This document shows positions 53,196 to 64,000 of a stretch of DNA of 64,000 bases, in pieces. The notes beneath the pieces are model-generated. The model saw only the letters and a list, made by a program, of their open reading frames with translations, did no database searches and was not told the origin of the DNA. Origin of the DNA: Torymus aiolomorphi (taxonomy: Eukaryota; Arthropoda; Insecta; Hymenoptera; Torymidae); contig CM070874.1 in assembly GCA_036365515.1 (NCBI GenBank), forward strand, positions 94,342,942 to 94,406,941, in the 5' to 3' direction. Positions within the stretch are counted from its first letter, which is position 1, and the number at the start of each line of letters is the position of its first letter. Both the position numbers and the translations under genes were made by a program.

Positions 53196-55149
53196 TCAAT
53201 TTTCTGTAGTCATTTACCATCCGCCATTTCTTTTTTCCACTAGCGTCTTGCTTTTTTGGCACTATCCAGACGGGTGATGAATAAGGAGACTCGCTCGGCC
53301 GAATTATTCCATCTTTTAATAATTTTTTTACTTGATTTTGAATTTCTTCTTTCAATGCGTATGGATAACGAAAATTTTTCACGTAGATGGGATCATCGTC
53401 TTTTGTTTTAATAACGTGAGAAACTGCTGTTGTAGCAGTAAGTTTTTCTTCTTCGTTGTAAAAGCAGTCACTGTACTTGCGGCATAGTAATGTAATCTTA
53501 TCCTTCACCTCGCTGTTCATATGGATGGTTCTTATCTGAGTAGCCGACTCTTGATGATGATTCATCTTCACGCTTTTGCTCTTGCTTGGGATATTTTTTA
53601 AGTAATTAATTTCGAATTTACTCGTACTGAATATTTCATTTTTACAATCGACGTTCGCCTCTAATTTTTGAAGATCTTTGTGGTCAATCAAGCAGTCATA
53701 CGTTGAATGCCAGTGTGCGAGTAAAAATGTTATTGGCGTGTCGTCGCCTAACTCTTGTAAAACAGGAAAAGTTAATGCACTTGTTCCCTTAGTGACTTTA
53801 TGTATAGATGAAATTTCAAAATTGTGTGAAAATATGTAATTTGGAAACAGTTTATTTGCTATACTCGGATTCATAATTGAAGATGTTGCTCCGGAATCTA
53901 TTAAAATTTTTAACGGCGGGTTGAGCGTGATTATATGCGGCAACTCTGGTGAATTTCCTATATTATTAAGATTTACTACGTCTCTTCTGATACTATGGGG
54001 TCTATCTGAAAATTTTTCAGTATCATCAATTTCAGCCGTCTCATTAACAAGATTTTGAGGCTGTTCTTCTGGGTAATCGCTTTCTTGTGCGACACAATTT
54101 TGTTGATCTTCTTGGTGATGAAGTTCTTCTGCTACAAAATTTGGAGGTCCCGTACTTCTGAAGAAATTATTTGTTCTAGGCGCAGAGTTATTTGGCAAAC
54201 TGTTCGGTCTATTAGTTTGATTACCACCCGGTCGATTGGTATTTCTTGTACTTATCGACATCGGCGTCGGTTGATAATTTTGACGTATTGCTTGATTATT
54301 ATTGTTATTATTTTTCCTAAAGCTGTTGCCAAAATTGTTGTTTCCAAAATTGTTATTTCCGAGATTGTTATTTCCAAAATTGTTATTTCCGAGATTGCTG
54401 TTTCCGAAATTAGGTAATGCAGGTCTAAATGGGGTTTGCGCTATGGCGGGTCGCGGTTGATAAGAAATAGAAGCTTTCGAGGTACTCGGCGCGTTAAATA
54501 AATTTGCTTTCGGTTTACTTTTGCGTTGCCTCATATACGAAAGAAAATTAGCTTGCTGTTCATGATTATCGTGTCTCCTACATTTATTTAGACAATCTTC
54601 AATATCGTTTAATTCGAAGTGTGTTAAGAATGAATGATAGGGTTCCTTTATTCCGTTAATAAAAGTGTTTTTAGCAACGTTTTCATAAAATGAAATTTTC
54701 ATATTAACTAACTCTCTGTTTTCATTATTTAACTGAATGTGTTCTTTTAATCTATTTAATCGTAATTTTATTTCGTCAGCGTAATTTTCAAACGATTGAT
54801 TCACTTTTTGGTAACAAACACTGAGCTTATTAAACAATAGTTCTTCCGAACTCGCATCACTGTATCTGTTCACTAAAAATCTTTTACATTCAGTCCAGTT
54901 TGCTGGATTATTTACTACTATTAAATCTAACGCTTCGCCGCGTAATTTCGATTTTATAAGTGCATACAGAGATTCATTGACAAGTGGATCTGCTGTATAT
55001 AAAATTTGGACAAATTTGTCACATTGTTGAATAAAATGCGATAACAATCTAGTACCGCCTTCGTACGTAGGAATAGCTTCGCGCCAAATAGATAAACGCA
55101 GCTTAAATTGTTCTAGAGTAATCTGAGGTGTTTGATTTTCGTTCGCCAT
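53190..55149 (-). CDS. gag-pro: errantivirus-like Gag-protease-RT start
   Basis: Starts at ATG 55149, about 250 nt after the 5' LTR. Residues 1-210 form Gag: [60 protein letters not shown], a typical Gypsy capsid pattern. Residues 210-340 are Q/N-rich with repeated NNFGNNN units and [10 protein letters not shown], likely nucleic-acid binding; no CCHC knuckle is seen. The protease follows with [13 protein letters not shown] (DSGA active site). From about residue 600 the RT begins: [13 protein letters not shown] and [12 protein letters not shown]. Gag and protease share one frame here, with no separate gag stop. After about 53190 the track continues out of frame to 53023, which is not coding. 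Confidence 0.85.
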
Positions 55150-55398
55150 GATTTATTTTATTAATTCACGAAACGCTTCAAGGTCAATCGTATGAAGGGT
55201 TTAAGGGATAAAAGGAAATTCCAAAGACTTACAGACGAAATATCTTTGATGATTTCTTGGTGAGTCAGTGCCAAGTAGGTGGGTCTCGAAGCTGACGTGT
55301 AGATACTGCGACAGTGGGGAAAAATCACCGGCTGCCTCCTTCGTGAAGATTCTCGTCCTTAAGTTGGAGAGGAATCCGAAATTGGCAGTCGCAGCGCC

Positions 55399-55666
55399 AG
55401 TTATGTTAGTGGCTAAATTGGGGTGTTTTCCGATTCTCGGTGAATGGAATAAATGAACACCACACACTCACTCACAGATTCAATCGAAAGTATTCTTTAT
55501 TAAAACACGTCTACAAGGCTTGAGGACCCGACAGAGACTGACGAGAGTATGTAATATTAAGTGGCTGCAACCGACTTCTTTCTTCTTCTTATCTCCAGAT
55601 AGCCAGGAGCTGAGTAGGCAGCACGTGCACATTATGGAAGGTCCGCTCGAAGGGTGTCACATCACT
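55399..55666 (-). repeat. 5' LTR of errantivirus-like element
   Basis: 268 bp, with only a few differences from the 3' LTR, mostly in its first 70 bp on the plus strand (ttagtggctaaattggggtg versus ttggtgggtaaattagggtg). Confidence 0.9.
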
Positions 55667-55964
55667 CGCGCGTGAAATACGTCCGAATGTATAGCCGACC
55701 CGCCGAGATACCAAGAATGGGGGCCTGAGGACTCCATCGGGCGTATCCCGACGGTACCGAAAGTCTCGGAGTCCCCGCCATTTCAACATGGCATACACAT
55801 AATCCCATTTTGAGATCCGTACACAACCGAAATTGTTGGAGTCCACGCAATTCAATTTGGAAGTGACTACATTCAATTTTGGACGCGTACAGATACGGTA
55901 TTTTTTGGATTTCTGTTAATTCCATACCTCCGACATCCCAGGCTTCCAAATTTTTTTCCGTGTA

Positions 55965-56690
55965 TATATAACTTGTCTGCTAATACCAGTGTAAACACAG
56001 TTGCACAGCTGACAGCTCATATAAACAAAGATACATAACAATGTGATTTCAACAGTTTGTTTTGCAGAGTTTTTGCTTTCTGATAGAGAAAGACTTTTTT
56101 CTTACAATTAGTGCTTGATTATTTGTATTCACAAGTGAATTTAGGACCAAAAATTTAATGTATTGTGTATGTGAAGATATATGTCTGAAAAGTGTAAGTG
56201 TAATTATAATACAAATGTGCAGTGACAGTTTTGTTTAAATTTGGAAAGTAGTTTCATTCAAGATGGGAATGCTGTATGAAATTTAATACTGAAAAACATG
56301 TGCATTGGCAAGATTGAATTAAGTATTTTAAAGAAGAGACAGTAAAAATTTTTATCGCATAAAAATAAATACATCTTTTTTCTAAGAAAGATGAAAGTGA
56401 CATATTAAGTCTAACTCACTATAGGATATATAAGTCAATTCAGAAGATTTGTGAATTGCAATAAGTGTCAAGATGTATCTATACACATAAAAGTGACAAG
56501 CCTGCTCACAAGAATACAGGCTTAAATTCAAGATATTTTTAATATTTAATATGTGTAATCAAGTGATAATTGAAAAAATGGGCTTATCGGCTTTCATGTA
56601 CTTACGTACTTTTGTCTATGACATGATGGCTTCTCAAGTTTCGATTTGGATGGTTGGGATTTCATATTTCATAAGACCTAGCGCATATCT
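55965..56690. other. AT-rich intergenic stretch
   Basis: Nothing recognised. Confidence 0.5.
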
Positions 56691-59600
56691 ATATGGGAGC
56701 GTCCGCCAGAAACCAGCCAGCGGGCGCGCGGGACGTATTTTTCATGCAAAACGCGCTCTATTCAACTCGCTCGTAATCGTATTCTGAGTCTCTCAGAAAA
56801 AAACAAAAGATATATATCGATAGATTTTTTCCTGCTCTTTCCAATGGTGCTATTGTTTTTACTCCGAAACCTTTTCTTCTGGTCGAAAATTCAAGTTGAA
56901 AGTTCAGACATTTTTCTCGAAGTATATCATGTTTTTTTTTTCAAAATGCATATGACCATTCGAAAGTACAAGTCTTAAGCTACAAAACCCTAAATTTTCA
57001 AATTGGAGAAATGAAGGGCTCAAAAGTAACAAGATTAAAAAGACAGCGGTGAGTGGCCGCGCGTGCTCTTCGCGCTGCACTCGGACGCGCCGCATGTTCG
57101 GGCTTGGTATAATGAGCTCGTAATCGTATTTTGAGTCTCTCAGAAAAAAACAAAAGACATATATCGATAGATTTTTTCCTGCTCTTTCCAATGGTGCTAT
57201 TCTTTTTACTCCCAAACACTTTCTTCTAGTCGGAAATTCGAGTGGAAAGTTCAGAACCATTTTTCTTAAAGTATAACATGTTGTTCTTCAAAGTGCATAG
57301 CACCATTCGAAAGTACAAGTTATAAGCTACAAAACCCTATATTTTCAAGTTGGAGAAACGTAGAGCTCAAAAGTAATAAGATTAAAAAGACAGCGGTGAG
57401 CGGCTGCGCAAACTTTTTGCGCTGAACCCGAGTGTGCTTTTATAAACGTAGTGCATATTTTTGTTGTTTCCTATTTAAAAGCATTACACAATGTTTTATC
57501 AGTGCATCATATATTACGATTTAAGTATATTAATTTTTTATTTAAACCTTAATTCTTTTATTTTTATTTGCGATTATTTTTATTGGTCTTTTCACGATAC
57601 TCATGTTTTTCTTAATTCGAGTTTTAGAGGGTTTTTTAACTGGTGGATATAATTGAGAATCTTTGGATGTTGAAAATCGTTTTAGTTCTAACTTTTTAGT
57701 GTTAGCTAATAATCTAACACAGTGAAACGATTGAGTTCCAGGCACTGTTTTCGCTGAATCTAGCCTTTGTCTTAATTTATCTGTAGCCTTAGCATATTCA
57801 TCTTTTGATGAAAAAAAGCACAAAATATTTTCAAAGTATTTAGTCGCCCACTGGTAAAGATCTTGCGGCGTCAATATATAATTATCGGATACTTTCCGCA
57901 AACTTGCTCGCCTAGCATTACTTTTTATAGAAGCACCGATTCCATCGCATGCATTTTTTCCGTGAGCAGTCGAATGAAAGTGCCATTTAGCTTCAACGGA
58001 AAAATCTTCATAATGATGAAAAAGATTCTGAAAATTATGTTTATTTTTAAAATGTTGTGCAGCTCCATCAGTAAAGTAAATGATTTTTTTAACGAAATCA
58101 AAAGATTTTTTAAGGTAATCGATTATAATTTCTTGAATTAGGTAAACTGCCACAGTATCATGAATTAAGTTGTCTGAAAAAACCGCCATACTTTTGTGTT
58201 CAATTTTAGAATCTGAACCTTTGTAGTAAATAACTATTGTTGCTAAACTACATTGATTATTATTATTATAGTGGAATGATTGTGCCGCATCTTGTGCAAT
58301 GAACGTATAGTTTTCCGAAAAATCTAGGGAAATTAAAAATTCTCCTTTGCTTAAGGATTCTCGTAAGATTTGAAAATAAGATGACTGCTGTTTGGAAATG
58401 AAAGAATGAGTTTTGAGTTTATGTAAAAGAGGAAAAAAGATATCAGTAAATAAAGAACTAGAAACAATTTCAGTTTGCAATGTTGATCTATCAGTATTTT
58501 TCCACATTTGAAATTTTATTTCATTAACCCCAGACCTTTCAAGAAATAGTTCAAGTTCCGTTTTTAGAGGTTCAATACCAGGACAATTTTGACACATATT
58601 TAAGTAACATTTCGCTGTTGGTGTTTTACAAACTATTTCAGCTATACAATCTTTGTAAGTATCCATTTTATCAAAAGAAACTCCTGAATTTCTTAAACCA
58701 GCTAAGAGGAGTTCGACGTTTTGATGATAAATGCACACACACACTGAATGCGTACCACTAGCACCAGTTAAAACACAATATTTAGGGCGACATTCGACAA
58801 ATTTAGTGAATCCTATTTTTGATTCGGGATACTGTTGTTTATACTTTAAATATAACTCTCTAAGATTGTACAAAACAAGTCGTTTCTGAACATAGGTCTT
58901 TGTGCCATCATCATTTCGTATACACTTATTATCTTTATAACCTGGCATGATTCTACTATTATCGTCATTTTGATAGAAAAGTTTTACTTCGTTTACAGTA
59001 TCACATGATATTTTTCGGTTTCCCCTTTTATCAACTAAAAGGGATTGACTATCTGACAAACATTTTGTTACAAGCCAACGGGATGAATTAGAAAAATTAG
59101 AAACTTTACGAGAACTCCAGTTTTTTGGGAGTAATGTTAAAAGCAACATTTTTTCATTTTTCGACAAATTATCATCGTTAAACAATTTTTGTAATGTTGG
59201 GTTTTATAGCTTATAACTTGTACTTTCGAATGGTGCTATGCATTTTGAAGAACAACATGTTATACTTTAAGAAAAATGGTTCTGAACTTTTCACTCGAAT
59301 TTCCGACCAGAAGAAAGTGTTTGGGAGTAAAAAGAATAGTACCATTGGAAAGAGCAGGAAAAAATCTATCGATATATGTCTTATGTTTTTTTCTGAGAGA
59401 CTCAAAATACGATTACGAGCTCATTATACCAAGCCCGAGCGTGCGGCGCGTCCGAGCGCAGCGCGAAGAGCACGCGCGGCCACTCACCACTGTCTTTTTA
59501 ATCTTGTTACTTTTGAGCCCTTCATTTCTCCAATTTGAAAATTTAGGGTTTTGTAGCTTAAGACTTGTACTTTCGAATGGTCATATGCATTTTGAAAAAA

Positions 59601-59846
59601 AAACATGATATTCTTTGAGAAAAATGTCTCTAAACTTTCAACTTGAATTTTCGACCAGAAGAAAAAGTTTCGGAGTAAAACCAATAGCACCATTGGAAAG
59701 AGCAGGAAAAAATCTATCGATATGTGTCTTTTGTTTTTTTCTGAGAGACTCAGAATACGATTACGAGTGAGTTGAACAGAGCGTGTTTTGCATGAAAAAT
59801 GCGTCCCGCGCGACCGCTGGCTGGTTTCTGGCGGACGCTCCCATAT
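56691..59846. mobile_element. DNA transposon of unassigned family, copy 2
   Basis: Ends ATATGGGAGCGTCCGCCAGA and complement. The right arm spans about 59190-59846; the left arm (56691-57420) has an internal direct duplication of the block containing gagtctctcagaaaaaaaca and tccaatggtgctatt, which in the right arm also appears twice (59316-59420, 59680-59770). TATCT stands next to the left end and one base beyond the right end, a possible target duplication. The interior is a single minus-strand gene filling almost all the space between the arms. Confidence 0.82.
57542..59185 (-). CDS. transposase-like protein of unassigned family, uninterrupted
   Basis: Open for 547 codons on the minus strand. 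The first codon of the open frame is TTG; the first in-frame ATG is 12 codons later (MLLLTLLPKNWSS), so either that is the start or an upstream exon is spliced on. Motifs in order: KMLLLTLLPKNWSSRKV, KIGFTKFVECRPKYCVLTG, VCVCIYHQNVELLL and CYLNMCQNCPGI (possible zinc ligands), SLDFSENYTFIAQDAAQ, YFTDGAAQHFKNKHNF, WHFHSTAHGKNACDGIGA, and a basic tail KRPIKIIANKNKRIKV. Asp in DFSEN and Asp in TDGAA are candidates for two of three catalytic acids. It shares all these motifs with 45243-47230 but lacks that protein's ~150-residue N-terminal region. It lies between long inverted repeats, so a transposase is the best inference; I cannot name the superfamily. Confidence 0.78.
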   Translation of the reverse strand: MFNDDNLSKNEKMLLLTLLPKNWSSRKVSNFSNSSRWLVTKCLSDSQSLLVDKRGNRKISCDTVNEVKLFYQNDDNSRIMPGYKDNKCIRNDDGTKTYVQKRLVLYNLRELYLKYKQQYPESKIGFTKFVECRPKYCVLTGASGTHSVCVCIYHQNVELLLAGLRNSGVSFDKMDTYKDCIAEIVCKTPTAKCYLNMCQNCPGIEPLKTELELFLERSGVNEIKFQMWKNTDRSTLQTEIVSSSLFTDIFFPLLHKLKTHSFISKQQSSYFQILRESLSKGEFLISLDFSENYTFIAQDAAQSFHYNNNNQCSLATIVIYYKGSDSKIEHKSMAVFSDNLIHDTVAVYLIQEIIIDYLKKSFDFVKKIIYFTDGAAQHFKNKHNFQNLFHHYEDFSVEAKWHFHSTAHGKNACDGIGASIKSNARRASLRKVSDNYILTPQDLYQWATKYFENILCFFSSKDEYAKATDKLRQRLDSAKTVPGTQSFHCVRLLANTKKLELKRFSTSKDSQLYPPVKKPSKTRIKKNMSIVKRPIKIIANKNKRIKV

Positions 59847-60758
59847 TTATCTTAGTATTATAAATAATAATCTAACTCACAAGGAGAGTCCACACCCTCC
59901 GGGAAACGAATTTTCGCGGGCATTGGAGAGCCAATTTCTGGTACCTAAAAAATGAAGCCCAGTGTTCATACTTTCATCTCATAGGCCCTTTTTCTTGGAG
60001 ATATGGGCAATCTCTTCTCAAATATCCTCTATTTCTTTAAAAAATGATGTCCCTTCTATTGACTGTCACATTGCAAGTATTTAAGATACAAAAACGAGCA
60101 CAGAAGATTCTAAAAGTAGACACTAAAAGCTAAAATTTTACTGGAACTGGAACCGTTTTTCCAAGTAAGAGAAACTGTTTCTCCAACAATTTAAGGCAAA
60201 AGTCGACTCCTTAATTGCGTTCATACAGGAAAAAAGAACATCCACACGGAGCTGAAAAATATGGCGAAAACTACCAGCAGGGCGCTCAAAGACTTTGCTA
60301 AGGTTCGACATATTAGAAATCATATGCAGGAGAAATATGCAAGCACTGATAAATCGTGCTAAAAATCACCTCTCTTTCGGAAAGAGAAGGCGTCGATAGT
60401 ACAGACCGAACGTAACCGCCTCTCGCCGCCATCAGCGCCAAAAGAAAAGAAGGCAAAGATCCGGGATCCCCACAGATGCCAGCAAAAAACTGGAAGCTCA
60501 GATAGGATATTCTGACTGGGCAACCGTCGCGAGAAAAGGAACACGTAGAAAATCTAAGAAGCTCAAGACTGATGGCAAGGAGAAAATAGTGCAGACACAT
60601 ATGACGGTTAGGCTGAGACTTGCTCGATCTGATGCCTTCAAAATAAGAAAGTGCGGTGAAACCACCTACGCCGACATTCTAGGAACTCTCAAAGGGGCAC
60701 CTGAGTTGAAGGCCTTGCAAGAAAGGATCACGCGCATCAGGCGCACCAAGGCAGGAAA

Positions 60759-61269
60759 GTGGAACTAGGCAAGCCAAACCTCGTGCCGCATGAACTACAG
60801 ACACTGGTCTCGTCCACCCTTGCAGGGTCAGTGATAGTACACGCGTTGTCCCACAAGGAAACAATCGAAATCAAAGATTTGGATGAAACAACAACAGCGG
60901 AAGAAGTAGCACAGGCGATCATGTCAGTTATCGGCCCCCGAAAAATGACCACTGGATGTTAGACTCCGGGCGTCTTACAGTGGCACTCAAGCAGCCAGCG
61001 TCCTGCTACCGGTAGCAATGACGAAAAAGCTGCTAGAAGCTAGCAAGCTCAGAATAGGATGGGTCAATTGCTGGGTCCGGCTACGTGAAACAGTAATGCG
61101 TTGCTTCAAATGCCACGAAATCGGACACCTGGCACGGAACTGTAAGAGTGCAATTGACCGATCGTCCCTGTGCTTCAGGTGTAAAACGGAGGGTCACAAG
61201 GCAGTAAACTGCCCGACCATCAACGAGCAGGTAACGATGGAGGTCGAAACAACAAACAACGATGGCTAA
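60759..61269 (+). pseudogene. LINE ORF1 (Gag-like) with two CCHC knuckles
   Basis: The piece 60759-60961 encodes ETIEIKDLDETTTAEEVAQA, the conserved region before the knuckles in R1-type ORF1. A stop at 60960-60962 interrupts it. The next piece (61018-61269) holds CFKCHEIGHLARNC and CFRCKTEGHKAVNC, two CX2CX4HX4C zinc knuckles that bind nucleic acid. Upstream decayed sequence from about 60060 probably is the rest of ORF1. Its stop TAA (61267-61269) overlaps the start of ORF2 (ATG at 61262), as in many R1-type elements. Function in the intact family: binds the LINE RNA and carries it to its target. Confidence 0.75.
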
Positions 61270-63109
61270 AGTGCTTCAAATCAACATGAACCACTGTACA
61301 GTAGCCCAGGACCTGCTGCCCCAACTGATCCGAGAAGAGAAGGCGGACATAGTCATCATCAGTGAGAAGTACAGGGATCTTAGTGAACCAAGCTGGGTAA
61401 GGGAACTTACCAGCACGGCGGCCATCTGGGTATTCGAAGACCTTCACATATCCAAAAAAAATGGACGTTCTCCTGCCCAGATTGATGCGGGTTGAAGTAA
61501 CTGGTATAAGACTATACAGCTACTACCTACCACTCAACGATTCAATAGAAGAATTCGAAAGATCCCTGGATGCTATCGTCGCCAGCGCTAGAACCTCCCC
61601 ACTGACGGTTGTAATCGGGGAGGACTTTAATGCTTGGGCAACCGAATGGGGAAGCAAGAAAACGAACCACCGCGGATGCGCACTACTTGAGACCTTCGCG
61701 ATACTAGAACTAGAGATTGCCAACATAGGAACGATGCCGACCTACGCTAAAGGAGAAAAGTCGTCCGTAGGAGATCTGACCTTTGTCGATCCCAGATTGA
61801 GTCGGCAAGGCTCATACTGCCAAGTCAGTGATCGATACACTGGCAGCGATCCCCAAGCTCTCACGTACCTGCTCCACCCGACAAGCAGAACAGCGAATAT
61901 GACCCGGATGCCGAAGAGAGAGAAATAGGCACCAGCTACTTTCGACAGGGAAACTACTCTGCTTTCTGGAAGGAGCATCTGTCGAAGAAACAGCTGAGGT
62001 TAGGGCTCAAAGCCTCTCGCGGACCATCACAGCGGCATGGGATGCTTCAATATCCACAAAGACGAATCATCGCGGATGTCTTCTAGTCTACTGGTGGAAC
62101 AAAGACGTTACGGTAATTACGGCAAAGAGTGCCTTCGTGCTATAGACTGCACCAAAGATCAATTCGTGAACCGCTGTATGAAGATTTAATGGCTAGCTAT
62201 GAGCAAAAGAGAAAAGAGCTCAAGATTGCCATCAACATGAAGTAGACAGTGACCCGTGGGGACGACCGTACGAAGCGGCCATGAATAAAACCAAACCCAG
62301 AGGCACCAGTGCTTCCTCTTATCCAACCTTCCTTGATAAACTAGCCCAAAATTTGTTCTCACAATACCGGAAACGGTAACCTGGCACTGATCTAACGGAA
62401 AACATTCGTACAACCAAGCCAACAGCAGTTACCGAATCAGAAGTGAAGATAACGGCCAAAAAGACTGCCATAAGAAAGGCTCCAGGACTGGATGGCAGCT
62501 ATACAGCAGGTCGGAGGCTTGTCTGATAACCAATTCGGCTTTAGGAAGGGTCGATCAACGATCGATGCCATCGATAGGGTGGTGTCAGTAGCCAAGAACG
62601 CATTTAACAGAACCAGGTGGGATGAAATCATGCTGGCATTGGAAGACCTAAGAGCGTGTAAGCGTTCCACTGTATCTTCGAAGAGTTATCTCGAGCTAAC
62701 CGAGTGCACCATTCTCTATAACACCAACGAAGGTACGCATTCTTATAAGATCACAGGAGGTGCGCCGCAGGGCTGGGTACTAGGATTCCCAATCTGGAAC
62801 ATCCTGTTGGACGGATTGCTTAGGCAACCACTCGCAGATGGGGTGTCCATGGTAGATTACGCAGACGACATTGTTCTCATCGTCGTAGCAAAAAGCATCG
62901 AAGATGTGCAATACCTCGGAGATATTGCAATCGAGGTAGTAGGAGATTGGTTGAGCGACCATGGACTCAGTCTTGCTGCCGAAAAGACCGAGGCGGTGCT
63001 CATTACCCGAACAAAAAAGAGAGTCTACGCTACTTTCATGGTCAAAGAACAGAAGATCAGGATGAGGGCCTTGAAGTACCTAGGAATCACAATAGATGCG
63101 CGGATGTGA
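61262..63109 (+). pseudogene. LINE ORF2: endonuclease and reverse transcriptase, decayed
   Basis: Endonuclease: VLQINMNHCTVAQDLL and DIVIISEKY (catalytic Asn and Glu), then after a frame change near 61465 VVIGEDFNAWATEWGS (Asp/Asn), and YTGSDPQAL, where the usual SDH reads SDP, so the catalytic His appears lost. From 61928 to 62490 the frame is broken. Reverse transcriptase: NQFGFRKGRSTIDAI, KNAFNRTRWDEIM, KITGGAPQGWVLG, MVDYADDIVLIV, then LSLAAEKTEAVLI and LKYLGITIDARM. The stretch before KNAFN is shortened by roughly 25 residues relative to R1-type RT and the first RT Asp (DVKNAFN) is missing. The frame ends at 63107-63109. In intact relatives this protein cuts the target and primes reverse transcription; this copy cannot. 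Confidence 0.82.
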
Positions 63110-63212
63110 TTCAAAGATCACCTTAGGAACGCAGGACTAAAGACATCAAACGTGGCTCGAGCGCTCGCAGGCATCATGCCAAACATAGGAGGGCCGAAGC
63201 AGCCGCGGCGCA

Positions 63213-63475
63213 CAGTGGGCTGAAATGGACCTCTTGTTTCAAAATAAAATATCTCAGCCGGGAATCGACCGATTTGGACGATTTTTTTTTTAAATACAGG
63301 TAATAAGAAGTACTTTAAAGGAAAACTATAGACAAATTGAATCAAAAATTTTTTAGGTAATTTTTTAGATCAAAAGTGATTTTTTGTTTTTTTCAATAAC
63401 CAATCCCGCGTAAAAATAATTCATATATACTTATATATTATATATACTTATATATTATATATATATATATTCATA
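63213..63475 (+). mobile_element. palindromic foldback element, copy 2 (partial)
   Basis: Starts CAGTGGGCTGAAATGGACCT and follows the reverse complement of 18083-18263, then the direct sequence of 17334-17430 (ttgtttttttcaataacca...). It interrupts the LINE, so it inserted later. Confidence 0.8.
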
Positions 63476-63841
63476 TATATAACATAGTACACCGCTACCT
63501 TCCAGGACACCTACAGGTTTTCTGCAATAGAAGTAGGTATAAAACGTTAAACAGTATATAAGTGACTAAAGAAATAATATCCCTCAGGGTGTTGACTAAC
63601 ACCACGACGCCTGCGGCGCCCCCTTTCAGTTCCGCAGTATTTTACGTTGATTTCGGAAAAATTTTACGGAAAAAAACGTGAAAGAAACCCTAAATGTCCT
63701 GAATAATACAAAAATGTCCTGAAAGGTAGCGGTAAACATATTCCTAATTCAGTACAGTCCTGAAAACATGCAAATGTCCTGAAACATAGCGGTAAACCAA
63801 TGAAAAGTCCTGAAACATAGCGGTGAACAGAAATATACTTT

Positions 63842-63877
<36 letters not shown>

Positions 63878-64000
63878 TTTCTCGAAAGGGGTTTATAAAG
63901 CCCGTTTTTTTATATATAGGGGTTTATCGAGCCCGATTTTGATTATGCAGCCCGGGCTTCATAATATTTCTAAATATAGGGGTTTATGCGGCCCGACCTA
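63476..64000. repeat. short tandem repeats at the window end
   Basis: 63490-63640 is a diverged inverted copy of 48470-48700. 63690-63832 carries irregular copies of tgtcctgaaa-catagcggtaaac. 63854-63880 is (AC)n. From 63895 to the edge, ggggtttat-gcccg units recur three times (63896, 63919, 63978). Confidence 0.65.

Larger units (their letters stand above)
48900..55666 (-). mobile_element. errantivirus-like Ty3/Gypsy element with env
   Basis: A full-length 6.77-kb provirus-like element on the minus strand. LTRs of 268 bp lie at 55399-55666 (5') and 48900-49167 (3'), with AGT...ACT ends as in the insect gypsy group, and CGCG outside both (48896-48899, 55667-55670) as a 4-bp target duplication. 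The PBS TGGCGCTGCGACTGCC (about 55384-55399) follows the 5' LTR. Order: gag-protease-RT start, pol, env. Two frame changes (RT near 53190, env near 50210) make this copy defective. The element sits inside an older TA-flanked element. Confidence 0.9.
59876..63212 (+). mobile_element. R1-clade-like LINE, decayed
   Basis: A GC-richer block in plus orientation with gag-like ORF1, then APE-type endonuclease and reverse transcriptase. It is broken by several stops and frame changes and cut at its 3' end by a foldback element starting at 63213. No poly-A tail or target duplication is visible. Confidence 0.8.

Noticed and set aside
54055..54417. 120-codon plus-strand ORF
   Set aside because: Lies opposite the low-complexity Asn-rich part of Gag and mirrors its repeats.

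Overview
This is a eukaryotic, almost certainly insect, genomic window. The evidence is the element mix: a THAP9/P-like transposase, a PIF/Harbinger element, a Penelope-like element, R1-like and Ty3/Gypsy elements including an env-bearing errantivirus-like copy, many TA- and TTAA-flanked MITEs, GT-AG introns, and long AT, TG and CT microsatellites in an AT-rich background with CpG-rich islands. Hymenoptera would fit, but I cannot prove the order. I recognise no host gene; almost everything that can be named is mobile DNA, much of it nested.

Layout. 0-7 kb: a Penelope fragment, a broken Gypsy gag with its LTR, a dispersed repeat, a composite AT-rich repeat and a 1.4-kb foldback element. 7.3-16.7 kb: a PIF/Harbinger transposon with ~1.35-kb terminal inverted repeats, an apparently intact six-exon Myb/SANT-like gene and a broken divergent HARBI1-type nuclease; its right arm has gained a solo LTR and a small insert, and a 90-bp satellite lies beside it. 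17.3-18.3 kb: a palindromic foldback element. 18.4-26.0 kb: a P-like transposon with 271-bp TIRs and a THAP9-like transposase, broken by a 193-bp insert and a frameshift. 26-30 kb: repeat copies, an 8-bp-TSD MITE and a TTAA-flanked element. 30.2-31.6 kb: a 5'-truncated Penelope element with a GIY-YIG endonuclease. 32-44 kb: MITEs, a tRNA-Ala-like relic, CpG-rich non-coding DNA and a ~298-bp tandem array.

44.5-59.8 kb holds two DNA transposons of one family that I cannot assign to a named superfamily. Both have long inverted arms and a transposase-like protein with shared D-F-x-E-N, D-G-A-A-x-H-F-K-N and H-G-K-x-A-x-D-G-x-G motifs. Between them an errantivirus-like LTR element (268-bp LTRs, gag-pro-pol-env, 4-bp TSD) sits inside an older TA-flanked inverted-repeat element. 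59.9-63.2 kb is a decayed R1-like LINE, followed by a second copy of the 17-kb foldback family and short tandem repeats.

The two genes of the Harbinger element are the expected pair: DNA-binding Myb protein plus DDE nuclease. The P-like, Harbinger, LINE and 44-48 kb copies all look unable to move themselves. The 57.5-59.2 kb transposase and the Harbinger Myb gene are the only long mobile-element genes that read through without a visible break. Several frame breaks lie in homopolymer runs, so some may be assembly errors.
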